Numbered from the stretch's first letter, positions 53,218-63,695 are shown. The stretch is DNA of 64,000 nucleotides from Nitratireductor aestuarii (GCF_014641695.1 NZ_BMIF01000008.1:62001-126000), one strand, 5' to 3'. Translations and numbers: made by a program. The notes: generated from the sequence alone by a model not told the origin.

Positions 53218-53665
53218 AGCTGCTTCGCTCACGGTCTCGGACAGTCAGGTTGCCTGCCTCGCCTGCATCGCAGGCCACATGATTCCGGCGAGTTCGGAGT
53301 TTGGCGTGCCTGCAGCCAACGATCCCGTCATCCTCCAGGATATTCTCTCGATCATCGACCACCGCGACCATGGGGCGGTAGTGTCCCTACTTGCGAGCGT
53401 GGACGACGCGGCAGGCGGCTCTCTATGCGCCCTTGAAGCTACTGAACAGGCGGCACTTCTTGCGCGGCTGCGGGCGGAACGGCCCGGCGTTTTCGCGGTG
53501 ATCGAGAGCATCGTCGCCCGCGCCTACTACCGCGACTCACGCGTGCTTGCGTCGATTGGCGTGGAACACCGTCCGCCGTTCCCAAAAGGTTATGAAGTTG
53601 AGCAGGGCGACTGGTCGCTGCTTGATCCTGTGCGCGAGCGCGGCAAGATCTATCGGGACGCGTAG
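53201..53665 (+). CDS. Gluconate 2-dehydrogenase subunit 3-like protein
   Basis: 154 residues starting 17 bases before the end of the GMC gene. The body shows CIAGHMIPASSEFGVPAAND, then AYYRDSRVLASIGVEHRPPF and the C-terminal PKGYEVEQGDWSLLDPVRER, the conserved ending of subunit 3 proteins. Normal subunit 3 carries a twin-arginine signal that takes the complex to the periplasm; here the protein begins MTSSPEAASLTVSD and has none. The enzyme may therefore act in the cytoplasm or be exported another way. It is the last gene of the transporter/dehydrogenase cluster. Confidence 0.85.
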   Translation: MTSSPEAASLTVSDSQVACLACIAGHMIPASSEFGVPAANDPVILQDILSIIDHRDHGAVVSLLASVDDAAGGSLCALEATEQAALLARLRAERPGVFAVIESIVARAYYRDSRVLASIGVEHRPPFPKGYEVEQGDWSLLDPVRERGKIYRDA

Positions 53666-53706
53666 CGCATCCGATCAAAACGTGGTTCGAATATTAAAGG
53701 AAGGGT

Positions 53707-53780
53707 TGGCTGGGGAACCTGGATTCGAACCAGGACTAACGGAGTCAGAGTCCGTGGGTCTACCGTTAACCTATTCCCCA
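53707..53780 (-). tRNA. tRNA-Gln, anticodon CTG
   Basis: Read on the minus strand the gene starts TGGGGAA and ends with TTCCCCA, G and an encoded CCA. The anticodon stem ACGGA/TCCGT encloses CTCTGAC, so the anticodon is CTG, reading CAG (Gln). The T-loop GGTTCGAATCC is intact. It lies between the dehydrogenase cluster and ppx, and this position marks the left boundary of the conserved core block. Confidence 0.95.
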
Positions 53781-54073
53781 ACAGGCTTTCGCCGAGTCCG
53801 TCGAGCCGGTAGCAACTCGATGGGCGCTTATTTACTGATGCCTCACGCATAGTCAACCCACCTTGATGATCAAAATTGACAATTTAACAGGTCAGCCGTC
53901 CTGAAAGGCCTATCTGTCGCAGTTGGCGTGCAGGAACCCAACTTTACGCGAGGCACAAAGCTCAAATGTGTCCGTGCCTCTTGGTCATTTGGCCAGAGAC
54001 TGCTAATCTGGTCTCAACAAGAGATGATACGCCGCACATCGCAAGATGGACGTACGGCGTGAAAGGATTAGCG

Positions 54074-55426
54074 GTGGACCACGATCAACGTGACGCACCG
54101 CCGGTTGCGAGGGCTGCTCGCGATCACACCCCCGCCAGGGGTGGCCGGAATCCGCAGGGACAACGGCCAAAAGCGGCTCCCGCCCCAACGGGCACGGAGC
54201 CGGTAAAACGCACACGGAAGCGCAAGAGAAAGCGCAGCCGCAATCGCGTCTTTATGCGGGGTGGTGAGTCGTCAGGACAGACCACTGTACCGGCGGTTCA
54301 AGGACAGGCCAAAGCAGGTCAGCCGACCGCGGCTGCCGAATCGGCTCCCTCCCATGAGAATCGCCAGCGACGCGAGAAGAGCGCTTCGACCCGGTATGCG
54401 CTCAGCAGGCCGGCCGAACGGCTCTATGCAGCGCTCGACCTCGGAACCAACAATTGCCGGCTGCTCATCGCTTCGCCGAGCAAGCCCGGGCGATTCCGCG
54501 TGGTCGACGCATTTTCGCGAATCGTGCGGCTGGGTGAGGGGCTGTCGGCGAATGGCCGGCTTGGCGAGGCGGCAATGGACAGGGCGCTCGGCGCGCTCGC
54601 CATCTGTGCGCAGAAGCTTGAGGGCAAGACGTTTTCCGGCATGCAGCTGATTGCGACGGAAGCCTGTCGCTCGGCTGCCAACGGCGAGGATTTCCTGACG
54701 CGCGTCAAGAAGGAGACCGGCCTGGCACTCACGATCATCGACCGGCAGACCGAGGCGCGGCTTGCCGTCGCCGGCTGCAGTTCGCTTGTCGGACGTGATA
54801 CGGACGGCCTCGTGCTGTTCGATATCGGCGGCGGTTCTTCCGAGATCGCGCTGGTCGACCTCACCAAGAAGCGAACCGGTCGGCTTGCCGATCATATCGT
54901 TGCCTGGACGTCGCTGCCGGTGGGGGTCGTTTCCATTGCGGAACGCTTCGGCGGTCGCGACGTGACGCCTGAGAATTTCGAGGCGATGGTCGCAAATGTC
55001 AGCGATCTCCTGCGTGGCTTTGAGGGGGCCAACAGCCTCAAGCATGTTTCCGCAGGTGATAGGTTCCATCTGCTGGGCACGTCCGGAACGGTGACCACGC
55101 TTGCTGGTGTGCATCTCGGCCTGCGCCGTTATGATCGGCGTCGGGTGGACGGCCTCTGGCTCGACCGTGAACATGTGGACAGCATGATCGAGCGTATCCT
55201 TGGCTGGAGCTTTGACCAGCGGAAGGCCAATCCCTGCATCGGCGAGGAACGGGCGGACCTGGTTCTGGCGGGTTGTGCAATTCTGGAAGCGATCCGCCGG
55301 CAATGGCCGTCGGAGCGACTGAGGGTTGCGGATCGTGGCCTGCGCGAAGGCATGCTGAGTGAAATGATGGCACGGGACGGCGTCTGGCGACGCAAGCGGT
55401 TCCATGCGGCAGCGAGAGCATCATGA
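54074..55426 (+). CDS. ppx: Ppx/GppA-family exopolyphosphatase / pppGpp phosphohydrolase
   Basis: 450 residues from a GTG at 54074, which has AAAGGA six bases before. The family core starts with [16 protein letters not shown], continues with [16 protein letters not shown] and ends with [17 protein letters not shown]. These phosphatases cleave polyphosphate and/or convert pppGpp to ppGpp. A basic N-terminal extension of about 110 residues ([12 protein letters not shown] in its centre) precedes the catalytic fold; it could bind nucleic acid or polyphosphate. A more upstream start in the frame lacks a ribosome site. Its stop overlaps the rlmE start (ATGA). The 293 bases before it hold the tRNA-Gln promoter side and nothing else clear. 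Confidence 0.88.
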   Translation: MDHDQRDAPPVARAARDHTPARGGRNPQGQRPKAAPAPTGTEPVKRTRKRKRKRSRNRVFMRGGESSGQTTVPAVQGQAKAGQPTAAAESAPSHENRQRREKSASTRYALSRPAERLYAALDLGTNNCRLLIASPSKPGRFRVVDAFSRIVRLGEGLSANGRLGEAAMDRALGALAICAQKLEGKTFSGMQLIATEACRSAANGEDFLTRVKKETGLALTIIDRQTEARLAVAGCSSLVGRDTDGLVLFDIGGGSSEIALVDLTKKRTGRLADHIVAWTSLPVGVVSIAERFGGRDVTPENFEAMVANVSDLLRGFEGANSLKHVSAGDRFHLLGTSGTVTTLAGVHLGLRRYDRRRVDGLWLDREHVDSMIERILGWSFDQRKANPCIGEERADLVLAGCAILEAIRRQWPSERLRVADRGLREGMLSEMMARDGVWRRKRFHAAARAS

Positions 55427-56145
55427 AAGACAAGAAGGCTGGCACCGGGCTCCGTCAGCTGAAGACCCGGGTCAAGAAAACCAAGCTCAAGAATTCGTCG
55501 CGCCGCTGGCTCGAACGGCATCTCAATGATCCCTACGTGCATCGCGCCAATGCGGAGGGCATGCGCTCGCGCGCGGCCTACAAGCTCATCGAGATCAACG
55601 AAAAGTACAAGATTCTGGCACCCGGCATGAAGGTGGTGGATCTTGGCGCGGCTCCGGGCGGATGGTGCCAGATCGCGGCGCAGGTGGTGAAGTCGAAGCC
55701 AGAATCGCCAAGCGTGGTCGGCATCGACTATCTGCCTGTGGATCCGATGGCGGGCGCGATCATTCTGCAGGCGGATTTTCTCGATGATGACGCGCCGGAC
55801 AAGCTGATCGAGGCGCTGGGTGGAGCTCCGGACGTGGTGCTCTCCGACATGGCCGCGCCCACAACGGGGCACCGGCGGACCGACCATATCCGCACGATGC
55901 ACCTTTGCGAGACGGCGGCCCATTTTGCCATTTCCGTGCTGAAGCCGGGCGGACACTTCCTCTCGAAGACGTTCCAGGGCGGGGCGGAAGGTGACGTGCT
56001 AACCATGCTCAAGCAGCATTTTGCCTCCGTTCACCATGTCAAGCCGCCGGCATCGCGGGCGGAATCGGTGGAGCTTTACATCCTCGCGCGCAACTTCAAG
56101 GGCCGGAAGGATGTACCAGTCGAAGATGGCGACGACGAAGACTAA
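55423..56145 (+). CDS. rlmE: 23S rRNA (uridine-2'-O)-methyltransferase RlmE
   Basis: 240 residues. RlmE (FtsJ/RrmJ) methylates U2552 of 23S rRNA late in 50S assembly. The SAM site is [19 protein letters not shown]. The N-terminal [20 protein letters not shown] and [15 protein letters not shown] hold the conserved Arg/Lys patch, and [13 protein letters not shown] and [11 protein letters not shown] carry the catalytic Asp and Lys of the K-D-K-E set. A basic lead ([12 protein letters not shown]) and acidic tail are common in alphaproteobacteria. It is translationally coupled to ppx by a four-base overlap. Confidence 0.95.
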   Translation: MKDKKAGTGLRQLKTRVKKTKLKNSSRRWLERHLNDPYVHRANAEGMRSRAAYKLIEINEKYKILAPGMKVVDLGAAPGGWCQIAAQVVKSKPESPSVVGIDYLPVDPMAGAIILQADFLDDDAPDKLIEALGGAPDVVLSDMAAPTTGHRRTDHIRTMHLCETAAHFAISVLKPGGHFLSKTFQGGAEGDVLTMLKQHFASVHHVKPPASRAESVELYILARNFKGRKDVPVEDGDDED

Positions 56146-56151
56146 TCGGCT

Positions 56152-56169
56152 GGATGGCTACGGCCATCC
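56152..56169 (+). terminator. Hairpin downstream of rlmE
   Basis: GGATGGC and GCCATCC arms around a TACG tetraloop lie seven bases after the rlmE stop. Only a short T-run (GTTTTA) follows ten bases later, so it is a weak intrinsic terminator at best. Confidence 0.4.
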
Positions 56170-56335
56170 GGTGGCGTTTTACGGCTGACTGCAACAAGTT
56201 CGCTGTTGCGACACGTTAACGGCTTTCATTTTTGTTCCGGAAGTGGTACGAACCGCCGCCAATCCTGAAAGGGAATTTTCCAGTGCGGGTCCTTGCTATT
56301 GCACGGGCCGGCTTTTTCTATTCCGAGGACTGGCA

Positions 56336-57835
56336 ATGGCAAAAATCATAGAAACTGCGACAGGGTTCGAAGCACTCACCTTTGACGACGTGCTTCTTCA
56401 GCCGGGCCACTCGGATGTGATGCCGGGCGAGGTCAACGTCGGCACCACGATCGCCGGCGTGGAGCTGAACCTTCCGATCCTTTCCGCCGCAATGGACACT
56501 GTGACCGAGTCGAAGCTCGCGATCGCCATGGCGCAGGCAGGCGGCGTTGGCGTCATCCACCGCAACCTGACCCCGGCCGAGCAGGCCGAAGAAGTCCGCC
56601 AGGTCAAGAAGTTCGAGTCCGGCATGGTGGTGAACCCGCTCACCATCGGGCCGGAAGCAACGCTCGCCGACGCGATGGCGCTGATGGCGCAGCACCGCAT
56701 TTCCGGCATTCCGGTGGTGGAGAATGGCGGCAAGGGCGGTCACACGACCGGCAAGCTCGTCGGCATCCTCACCAACCGTGACGTGCGCTTTGCCTCCAAT
56801 CCGAACCAGCCGATCCGCGAGCTGATGACGCACGAGAACCTCGTTACCGTCACCGAGAATGTTCGGCAGGACGAGGCCAAGCGCCTGCTGCACGCGCATC
56901 GCATCGAAAAGCTGCTGGTGGTCGACAATGCCGGCAATTGCGTGGGCCTGATCACCGTCAAGGACATGGAAAAGTCGCAGCTGAATCCGTTCGCCAGCAA
57001 GGATGAGCACGGTCGCCTGCGCGCTGCCGCAGCCACCAGCGTTGGTGACGATGGGTTCGAGCGTGCTGAGCGTCTCATTGATGCTGGCGTCGATTTCCTC
57101 GTGATTGACACTGCGCATGGCCATTCTCAGCGCGTGCTCGACGCTGTTACCCGCGCCAAGAAGATTTCCGGCAACGTCAAGATAATCGCCGGAAACGTGG
57201 CGACGCCGGACGGCACGCTTGCCCTCATCGATGCCGGCGCAGACGCGGTCAAAGTCGGCATCGGACCAGGCTCCATCTGCACCACCCGTATCGTCGCAGG
57301 CGTTGGCGTACCGCAGCTCGCCGCCATCATGGGCGCGGTGAACGTTGCCCGCAAGCATGGCATCTCCGTCATCGCAGACGGCGGCATCAAGTATTCCGGT
57401 GATCTTGCCAAGGCGATTGCCGCCGGTGCGGACGCAGCCATGGTGGGCTCACTGCTCGCCGGTACCGATGAGACGCCGGGTGAGGTTTACCTCTACCAGG
57501 GCCGCTCGTTCAAAGCCTATCGCGGCATGGGCTCCGTTGGCGCCATGGCTCGCGGCTCGGCCGACCGCTACTTCCAGGCGGAAGTGCGCGACACGCTGAA
57601 GCTCGTGCCGGAAGGTGTTGAGGGCCAGGTTCCCTACAAGGGTCCGGTTTCCGGTGTCCTGCACCAGCTCGCCGGCGGTCTCAAGGCTGCCATGGGCTAT
57701 GTCGGCGCGGGCGACATCAAGGCGTTCCAGGAGAAGGCTACCTTCGTCCGCATTTCGGGCGCTGGCCTGCGGGAAAGCCATGCGCATGACGTGACCATCA
57801 CGCGCGAGAGCCCGAACTATCACGGCGGCCGCTAA
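56336..57835 (+). CDS. guaB: Inosine-5'-monophosphate dehydrogenase
   Basis: 499 residues from ATG 56336, which has GAGGA at the right spacing; the longer frame upstream is not homologous. GuaB oxidises IMP to XMP with NAD+, the committed step to GMP. The N-terminal [20 protein letters not shown] and the catalytic Cys315 in [13 protein letters not shown] are diagnostic. Residues about 97-210 form the two CBS domains, and the flap has [16 protein letters not shown]. It lies 191 bases after rlmE. GuaA, the next enzyme of the pathway, is encoded 4 kb downstream. A terminator-like hairpin lies at 57864. Confidence 0.97.
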   Translation: MAKIIETATGFEALTFDDVLLQPGHSDVMPGEVNVGTTIAGVELNLPILSAAMDTVTESKLAIAMAQAGGVGVIHRNLTPAEQAEEVRQVKKFESGMVVNPLTIGPEATLADAMALMAQHRISGIPVVENGGKGGHTTGKLVGILTNRDVRFASNPNQPIRELMTHENLVTVTENVRQDEAKRLLHAHRIEKLLVVDNAGNCVGLITVKDMEKSQLNPFASKDEHGRLRAAAATSVGDDGFERAERLIDAGVDFLVIDTAHGHSQRVLDAVTRAKKISGNVKIIAGNVATPDGTLALIDAGADAVKVGIGPGSICTTRIVAGVGVPQLAAIMGAVNVARKHGISVIADGGIKYSGDLAKAIAAGADAAMVGSLLAGTDETPGEVYLYQGRSFKAYRGMGSVGAMARGSADRYFQAEVRDTLKLVPEGVEGQVPYKGPVSGVLHQLAGGLKAAMGYVGAGDIKAFQEKATFVRISGAGLRESHAHDVTITRESPNYHGGR

Positions 57836-57853
57836 GTACGCCGCTTCAAACGT

Positions 57854-58765
57854 CTATTTCTCCAAGCCCACTGCCTTGCGGTGGGCTTTTCTTATGCAGT
57901 CGGAGAGCGACTGGAGATCTTCGCTGCGGGGATTGGTCGTCCGCCAGCCAAGGCAGATGGTGCGTGAAGGCGAGGGCGCGACAAAGGGCAGGGCGCTGAC
58001 GCCCGGCAGCCGCTCCGCCGTTTCCCGGGCGATTTCAGGGATCAGCGTCACACCTAACCCGTGGGAAACCATGTGCAGGAGGGTGGCGAGGCTCGTCGCG
58101 CCGAAGCTCTGCATCGCGACCGGCTCAACCTTGCTGCAGAGTGCGAGCGCCTGCGCCCGCATGCAGTGACCTTCCTCCAGCAGCATCAGGCGTTCAAGCG
58201 CCATCGCCTCATGGGCCACCGGAGGGGCAATGCGGGGAACCTCTGCGGTTGGTACGGCGAGCAGGAAGTGGTCCTCGAAGAGCGGGATATGATCGATGCC
58301 ACTGGCTGAGAGCGGCTCGGCGGCGATCAGTGCGTCGAGATGCCCGTTGCTCACCTCCTCCAGCAAGGTGTCGGTGACGGATTCCCGCACCTCGAGCTGC
58401 AGCTTGGGGAATGCTTCCTTGAGGAGCGGGAGGAGATAGGGGAGCAGATAGGGCGCTACGGTGGGGATAACTCCTAACCGAAAACGGCCTTCAAGTATGT
58501 CCCTGCCGCGCATGGCGGCCCGCTCCAGATCTTCAACTTCGCTCAGGATGCGCTGGATGCGCGGGCGAAGCTCAGCGCCCTCGGCGGTCAGGCGGATGGA
58601 TCCGCGGCCTCGCTCGAACAGGCGTATGCCAAGCTGGCCTTCCATCTCGGCAATCTGGGCGGAAAGGGCTGGTTGCGTGACGCCGGCCTCTTGGGCGGCG
58701 CGACCAAAGTGGCCTGTTTCAGCCAGATACTCAAAGTAGGCGAGCTGTTTCAGGGTCAATCGCAT
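57854..58765 (-). CDS. oxyR: Hydrogen-peroxide sensor OxyR (LysR family)
   Basis: 303 residues with the LysR helix-turn-helix (GHFGRAAQEAGVTQPALSAQ) at 18-37 and a ligand domain that carries the peroxide-sensing pair Cys201 and Cys210 in EEGHCMRAQALALC, placed as in OxyR. Oxidation of the first cysteine to a disulfide with the second switches on target promoters. It diverges from katA across 144 bases containing a palindrome, the classical oxyR-katA arrangement of rhizobia. The gene converges on guaB with 18 bases between them. Confidence 0.93.
   Translation of the reverse strand: MRLTLKQLAYFEYLAETGHFGRAAQEAGVTQPALSAQIAEMEGQLGIRLFERGRGSIRLTAEGAELRPRIQRILSEVEDLERAAMRGRDILEGRFRLGVIPTVAPYLLPYLLPLLKEAFPKLQLEVRESVTDTLLEEVSNGHLDALIAAEPLSASGIDHIPLFEDHFLLAVPTAEVPRIAPPVAHEAMALERLMLLEEGHCMRAQALALCSKVEPVAMQSFGATSLATLLHMVSHGLGVTLIPEIARETAERLPGVSALPFVAPSPSRTICLGWRTTNPRSEDLQSLSDCIRKAHRKAVGLEK
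57864..57893 (+). terminator. Terminator-like hairpin for guaB within the end of oxyR
   Basis: AAGCCCAC and GTGGGCTT arms with a nine-base loop are followed by TTTTCTT on the plus strand. The hairpin starts 29 bases after the guaB stop and is encoded by the last codons of the convergent oxyR gene. Confidence 0.5.
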
Positions 58766-58784
58766 GATAAGAAAATCTTATCAT
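58764..58784. promoter_or_regulatory. Palindrome at the oxyR start, candidate OxyR/LysR site
   Basis: ATGATAAGA and TCTTATCAT are exact complements around AAA. The centre has the T-N11-A form typical of LysR regulators. It overlaps the oxyR start codon and lies about 125 bases ahead of katA, so it may serve autoregulation and katA activation. Confidence 0.5.
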
Positions 58785-58909
58785 CGCGAACAGCAAATGC
58801 AATTGGAAATTATTGAAGCGATCGGCTATGTTAGAACCATTCTAGGAAGCTTCAGTGATTCCGGTGCGCATCCAGCGCACGAGCTTTTATTGGGTGAGGT
58901 GCAAAAGGC

Positions 58910-60406
58910 ATGGTTGATAAGCCAATTATGACGACGACTGCTGGTTCTCCGATTCCGGACAACCAGAATACGCTGACCGCCGGCGAGCGTGGCCCGGTCC
59001 TTCTGACCGATTACCAGCTCATCGAGAAGCTGGCCCACCAGAACCGCGAGCGTATTCCAGAGCGCGCCGTCCATGCCAAGGGCTGGGGTGCATATGGTAC
59101 GCTGAAGATCACCGGCGACATCTCCAAGTACACCAAGGCGAAGGCACTGCAGCCTGGCGCCGAGACGCCGCTGCTTCTGCGCTTCTCCACCGTTGCCGGT
59201 GAGATGGGTGCAGCCGACGCCGAGCGCGACGTTCGTGGCTTTGCCATCAAGTTCTACACGCCGGAAGGCAACTGGGACCTCGTCGGCAACAACACGCCGG
59301 TGTTCTTCATCCGCGATCCGCTGAAGTTCCCGGACTTCATCCACACGCAGAAGCGTCATCCGCGCACCAACCTGCGTTCGGCAACGGCTATGTGGGATTT
59401 CTGGTCGCTTTCGCCCGAGAGCCTGCACCAGGTCACCATCCTCATGTCCGACCGCGGCCTGCCGGTTGCTCCGATGTACATGAACGGCTACGGCTCGCAC
59501 ACCTACTCGTTCTGGAACGACGCTGGCGAGCGCTACTGGGTGAAGTTCCACTTCAAGACCCAGCAGGGCCACAAGTTCTACACGAACGAGGAAGCCGAGC
59601 AGGTCATCGCCAAGACCCGCGAGAGCTATCAGGAAGAGCTGTTCGGCGGCATCGAGCGCGGCGAGTTCCCGAAGTGGACCGTCCAGGTTCAGATCATGCC
59701 GGAGCTCGACGCTGAGAAGACCTCCTACAACCCGTTCGACCTGACGAAGGTCTGGCCGCATTCGGAATACCCGCCGATCGAAATCGGTGTGATGGAGCTG
59801 AACCGCAACCCGGACAACTACTTCGCGGAAATCGAGCAGGCTGCCTTCTCGCCGTCGAACATCGTTCCCGGCATCGGCTTCTCGCCGGACAAGATGCTGC
59901 AGGCGCGCGTGTTCTCCTATGCGGACGCACACCGTCACCGCCTCGGCACGCACTACGAGTCGATCCCGGTCAACCAGCCGCGCTGCCCGGTTCATCACTA
60001 TCACCGCGATGGCCAGATGAACGTCTACGGCGGCCTGAAGACCGGCAACCCGGATGTCTACTACGAGCCGAACTCGTTCAACGGCCCGGTCGAGAGCCCG
60101 GCTGCCAAGGAGCCGCCGCTGCGCATCTCCGGCGACGCCGCTCGCTACGACCACCGCGTTGGCAACGACGACTACTCGCAGCCGCGCGCCCTGTTCGAGC
60201 TGTTCGACGCTGGCCAGCGTGAGCGCCTGTTCAAGAACATCGCTGCAGCGATGGGCGGCGTTCCGGGCTTCATCGTTGAGCGTCAGCTTGGCCACTTCAA
60301 GCTCGTGCATCCGGAATACGAAGCCGGCGTTCGCCGCGCGCTGAAGGAAGCACACGGCTACGAGGCAACCGCCGTTTCGCTCGAAGAGCAATCGGCAGCC
60401 GAGTAA
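58910..60406 (+). CDS. katA: Catalase, small-subunit haem type
   Basis: 498 residues, typical of clade 3 monofunctional catalases. It breaks down hydrogen peroxide to water and oxygen. Catalytic His55 lies in [10 protein letters not shown], the distal Asn128 in [13 protein letters not shown], and the proximal haem ligand Tyr337 in [14 protein letters not shown]. Codon use is very uniform, with near-exclusive C or G third positions, as expected for a highly expressed gene. It is divergent from oxyR, its likely activator, and ends with a strong intrinsic terminator. An ATG six codons downstream (58928) could be the start instead. Confidence 0.97.
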   Translation: MVDKPIMTTTAGSPIPDNQNTLTAGERGPVLLTDYQLIEKLAHQNRERIPERAVHAKGWGAYGTLKITGDISKYTKAKALQPGAETPLLLRFSTVAGEMGAADAERDVRGFAIKFYTPEGNWDLVGNNTPVFFIRDPLKFPDFIHTQKRHPRTNLRSATAMWDFWSLSPESLHQVTILMSDRGLPVAPMYMNGYGSHTYSFWNDAGERYWVKFHFKTQQGHKFYTNEEAEQVIAKTRESYQEELFGGIERGEFPKWTVQVQIMPELDAEKTSYNPFDLTKVWPHSEYPPIEIGVMELNRNPDNYFAEIEQAAFSPSNIVPGIGFSPDKMLQARVFSYADAHRHRLGTHYESIPVNQPRCPVHHYHRDGQMNVYGGLKTGNPDVYYEPNSFNGPVESPAAKEPPLRISGDAARYDHRVGNDDYSQPRALFELFDAGQRERLFKNIAAAMGGVPGFIVERQLGHFKLVHPEYEAGVRRALKEAHGYEATAVSLEEQSAAE

Positions 60407-60430
60407 GCTGGATAACTGGTATGATGGGGA

Positions 60431-60462
60431 GGGCGCGGAGACATCCGCGCCCTTCTTCTTTT
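60431..60462 (+). terminator. Intrinsic terminator of katA
   Basis: GGGCGCGGA and TCCGCGCCC form a perfect nine-base-pair stem with a GACA loop, followed by TTCTTCTTTT. It lies 24 bases after the katA stop. Confidence 0.85.
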
Positions 60463-60572
60463 CGTGAGGTGCTTTCTCACATTGGCCATCATGCCTCACC
60501 CGCTGTGGCTTGCTAATCGGTTCGAGTGAGCTTAGCTAAGCGTCTGATCGGGTAAACCGGAAAGGATAGGCC

Positions 60573-61868
60573 ATGCGTCTTGGTGGCAGGCTGGCAGCCG
60601 CTATTGAAGTTCTTGAGGATATCGAGACTCGAAATCGACCCGCCGCCGATGCCATGCGTGATTGGGGCCTGTCGCATCGCTTCGCCGGATCGGGCGATCG
60701 TGCCGCCATCGGCAATCTCGTCTATGGCGCACTGCGCCGCAAGGATGCCGCCGCGTGGCTGTTTGGCGAAAGCTCGCCGCGCGCGCTGGTCCTCGGCTCG
60801 TACCTTCTCGAAAACGGTCTCAACGTTGATGCGCTCACGGCCTCAATTGCCGGGGACAGTTTCGCGCCGCCGCCGGTAACGGAGGCTGAGCGCGCGAACG
60901 TAACAAGCAAGAACGTCGGCGAAATGCCCGAGATTGCCCGCGCCAATGCACCTGACTGGTGCCTGCCGCTCGTGCAACAGGCTTTTGGCGATGATTGGGT
61001 GAGGGAGAGCGAGGCGCTTTGCGAGCGGCCACCGCTCGATCTGCGCGTGAACACGTTAAAGTCAACGCGTGGAAAGGTTCTGGAGGCGCTTGAAACGCAC
61101 GGGGCAGAAGCGGCCAGGATCGCGCACCATGGCATCCGTATCCCAGCCATCAACGGCAACGGCAGGCACCCGAACCTGCAGAGCACACCGGCTTTCCAGG
61201 ATGGCTGGTTCGAGGTGCAGGACGAGGGCTCGCAGATCGTTGCTGAACTCGCGGGAGCGGCACCGGGCATGCAGGTGCTGGATTTCTGCGCCGGAGCGGG
61301 TGGCAAGACGCTTGCCTGTTCCGCACGCATGCAGAACCAGGGTCAGATTTTTGCTTTCGACGCCGATCCGCAGCGGCTGCAGCCGATCCATGATCGCGTG
61401 CAGCGAGCAGGATGCCGCAATGTGCAGGTCGTGAGCCAGGCCGCGCGTCTTGCAGAGCTCGAAGGCCATCTGGACCTTGTTCTAGTGGATGCGCCCTGCA
61501 CCGGTTCGGGCACATGGCGGCGCAGGCCGGATGCCAAGTGGCGGCTGACCCAGCTGCAGCTTGATACGCGGATGGCGGAGCAGGCGGCGATCCTCGATGA
61601 CGTCGCACGTTATGTGAAGCCGGGCGGGACGCTCGCCTATATCACCTGTTCGGTGTTCGATCAGGAAAACGGCGAGCAGGTGCAGGGCTTTCTCAGCCGC
61701 AACCCCGGCTTCAGGCTCGCCGACCACGCCGCGCTCTGGCAGGATCGTTTTCCGGCCGCATCGCTCAACAAGATCCGGACGGGCGCTAACGGCGGGATCA
61801 CGCTGTCACCCGCGACAACGGGAACCGATGGATTCTTCTTCGCGCTGCTGGAGAAAAGTGTAGATTAA
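60573..61868 (+). CDS. RsmB-like rRNA (cytosine-C5) methyltransferase
   Basis: 431 residues of the NOL1/NOP2/Sun family. The SAM site is VLDFCAGAGGKTLACSARMQ. The two cysteines of m5C methyltransferases are both present, in VDAPCTGSGTW and YITCSVFDQ; the second is the nucleophile and the first releases the product. An N-terminal helical region (1-140) replaces the NusB-like domain of E. coli RsmB. It probably methylates 16S rRNA. The gene sits between katA and guaA, an order seen in rhizobia, with a ribosome site AAAGGAT. The exact target cytosine is not assured. Confidence 0.88.
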   Translation: MRLGGRLAAAIEVLEDIETRNRPAADAMRDWGLSHRFAGSGDRAAIGNLVYGALRRKDAAAWLFGESSPRALVLGSYLLENGLNVDALTASIAGDSFAPPPVTEAERANVTSKNVGEMPEIARANAPDWCLPLVQQAFGDDWVRESEALCERPPLDLRVNTLKSTRGKVLEALETHGAEAARIAHHGIRIPAINGNGRHPNLQSTPAFQDGWFEVQDEGSQIVAELAGAAPGMQVLDFCAGAGGKTLACSARMQNQGQIFAFDADPQRLQPIHDRVQRAGCRNVQVVSQAARLAELEGHLDLVLVDAPCTGSGTWRRRPDAKWRLTQLQLDTRMAEQAAILDDVARYVKPGGTLAYITCSVFDQENGEQVQGFLSRNPGFRLADHAALWQDRFPAASLNKIRTGANGGITLSPATTGTDGFFFALLEKSVD

Positions 61869-61985
61869 CACGTGACGAATGGAATGCGGGATACGCGGCT
61901 CGGCAGGGCCAATCCCTTGTAGGAAAACGCAATCGTTCAGGTTTATGCGATTGCACTTGAACCGGACCTTAATTAAAGCCTCGCC

Positions 61986-63548
61986 ATGAGCATTTCACAC
62001 CACCCAGAAACAGTCCTGATCGTCGACTTCGGAAGCCAGGTCACGCAGCTTATCGCGCGTCGCGTGCGTGAGGCGGGCGTCTATTCTGAAATCGCGCCCT
62101 TCCAATCCGCTGAAGAGGCGTTCAAGCGCCTCCAGCCCAAGGCTGTCATCCTCTCGGGCAGCCCAGCTTCCACCGTCGATATCGGCAGCCCACGCGCTCC
62201 TGACATCATCTTCCAGTCCGGCCTGCCGATCTTCGGCATCTGCTACGGCCAGCAGCTGCTCTGCGCGCAGCTGGGTGGTAAGGTAGAGTCGAGCGATCAT
62301 CGCGAGTTCGGCCGCGCGTTCCTTGACATCGCTGACGGCTGCGCCCTGTTTGACGGCCTCTGGGCCCCGGGCACCCGCCATCAGGTGTGGATGAGCCACG
62401 GCGACCGCGTCACGGGACTGCCGGAAGGCTTCCGCGTTGTTGGTACCTCCGCTGGCGCGCCCTTCGCGGCTATCGCCGACGACAAGCGCAAGTACTACGG
62501 TGTGCAGTTCCACCCCGAAGTGGTTCACACCCCGGACGGCGCGAAGCTGATCGCGAATTTCGTGCATCACATCGCCGGCCTCAAGGGCGACTGGACCATG
62601 GCCGCCTACCGCGAGCAGGCTGTCGAGGCGATCCGCAAGCAGGTTGGTTCGGGCAAGGTGATCTGCGCGCTTTCGGGCGGCGTCGACTCCTCAGTTGCAG
62701 CCCTTCTGGCCCACGAGGCCGTTGGCGACCAGCTTACCTGCATCCTCGTCGACCACGGCCTTATGCGCAAGGATGAAGCCGCTTCGGTCGTGCAGATGTT
62801 CCGCGAGCACTACAACCTGCCGCTCATTCTCGTCGATGCTTCCGACAAGTTCCTGTCGCAGCTCGAGGGCGAAGTTGACCCGGAGAAGAAGCGCAAGACG
62901 ATCGGCCGTCTCTTCATCGAAGTCTTCGAGGAAGAGGCCAAGAAGCTTGGCGGCGCCGACTTCCTCGTGCAGGGCACGCTTTATCCGGACGTCATCGAAA
63001 GCGTTTCCTTTACGGGCGGTCCTTCGGTCACGATCAAGTCGCACCACAATGTCGGCGGTCTTCCTGAGCGCATGAACATGAAGCTGGTGGAGCCGCTGCG
63101 TGAGCTCTTCAAGGACGAGGTTCGCGTTCTTGGCGCAGAACTCGGCCTGCCGGAACACTTCATCGGCCGCCATCCGTTCCCGGGTCCGGGCCTTGCCATC
63201 CGCTGCCCCGGCGGCGTGACGCGCGAGAAGCTGGACATCCTGCGCCAGGCTGACGCGATCTACCTCGACGAGATCCGCAAGGCTGGTCTCTACGACGCGA
63301 TCTGGCAGGCCTTTGCCGTGCTGCTGCCGGTCCAGACAGTTGGCGTGATGGGCGACGGACGCACCTACGAATTCGTCTGTGCGCTGCGTGCGGTGACCTC
63401 GGTCGACGGCATGACGGCTGACTTCTACCACTACGACATGGACTTCCTTGGCCGCGCTGCGACGCGCATCATCAACGAAGTCCGCGGCATCAACCGCGTC
63501 GTCTACGACGTGACCTCGAAGCCGCCAGGCACGATCGAGTGGGAATAA
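61986..63548 (+). CDS. guaA: GMP synthase (glutamine-hydrolysing)
   Basis: 520 residues, full length. GuaA makes GMP from XMP, ATP and glutamine. The N-terminal class I amidotransferase triad is visible as Cys in [11 protein letters not shown] and His-Glu in [10 protein letters not shown]. The ATP pyrophosphatase P-loop is [10 protein letters not shown], and the C-terminal dimerisation part ends with [11 protein letters not shown], the invariant GuaA ending. It follows the RsmB-like gene by 117 bases and completes GMP synthesis with guaB. Confidence 0.97.
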   Translation: MSISHHPETVLIVDFGSQVTQLIARRVREAGVYSEIAPFQSAEEAFKRLQPKAVILSGSPASTVDIGSPRAPDIIFQSGLPIFGICYGQQLLCAQLGGKVESSDHREFGRAFLDIADGCALFDGLWAPGTRHQVWMSHGDRVTGLPEGFRVVGTSAGAPFAAIADDKRKYYGVQFHPEVVHTPDGAKLIANFVHHIAGLKGDWTMAAYREQAVEAIRKQVGSGKVICALSGGVDSSVAALLAHEAVGDQLTCILVDHGLMRKDEAASVVQMFREHYNLPLILVDASDKFLSQLEGEVDPEKKRKTIGRLFIEVFEEEAKKLGGADFLVQGTLYPDVIESVSFTGGPSVTIKSHHNVGGLPERMNMKLVEPLRELFKDEVRVLGAELGLPEHFIGRHPFPGPGLAIRCPGGVTREKLDILRQADAIYLDEIRKAGLYDAIWQAFAVLLPVQTVGVMGDGRTYEFVCALRAVTSVDGMTADFYHYDMDFLGRAATRIINEVRGINRVVYDVTSKPPGTIEWE

Positions 63549-63571
63549 TCGGCGCAAGCTGAGCATTTTCG

Positions 63572-63607
63572 AAACCGTCATCAGCGTGCAGTTGGTGGCG
63601 GTTTTTT
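63572..63607 (+). terminator. Possible terminator of guaA
   Basis: AAACCG-CA pairs imperfectly with TGG-CGGTTT, followed by TTTTTT at 63602-63607. The stem is interrupted, so it is only a weak candidate. Confidence 0.35.
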
Positions 63608-63695
63608 GTTGGATGAACCATTTTCCCTTCTGGATGTTGTTGCAGTGTTTGGACCGTCCAACCCGATGCGGCAACTGACCACGAAGGAGACTACG

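Noticed and set aside
58826-60499. 557-codon open frame on the minus strand opposite katA
   Set aside because: It mirrors the strongly biased codons of katA, shows no domain, and katA matches catalase over its whole length.
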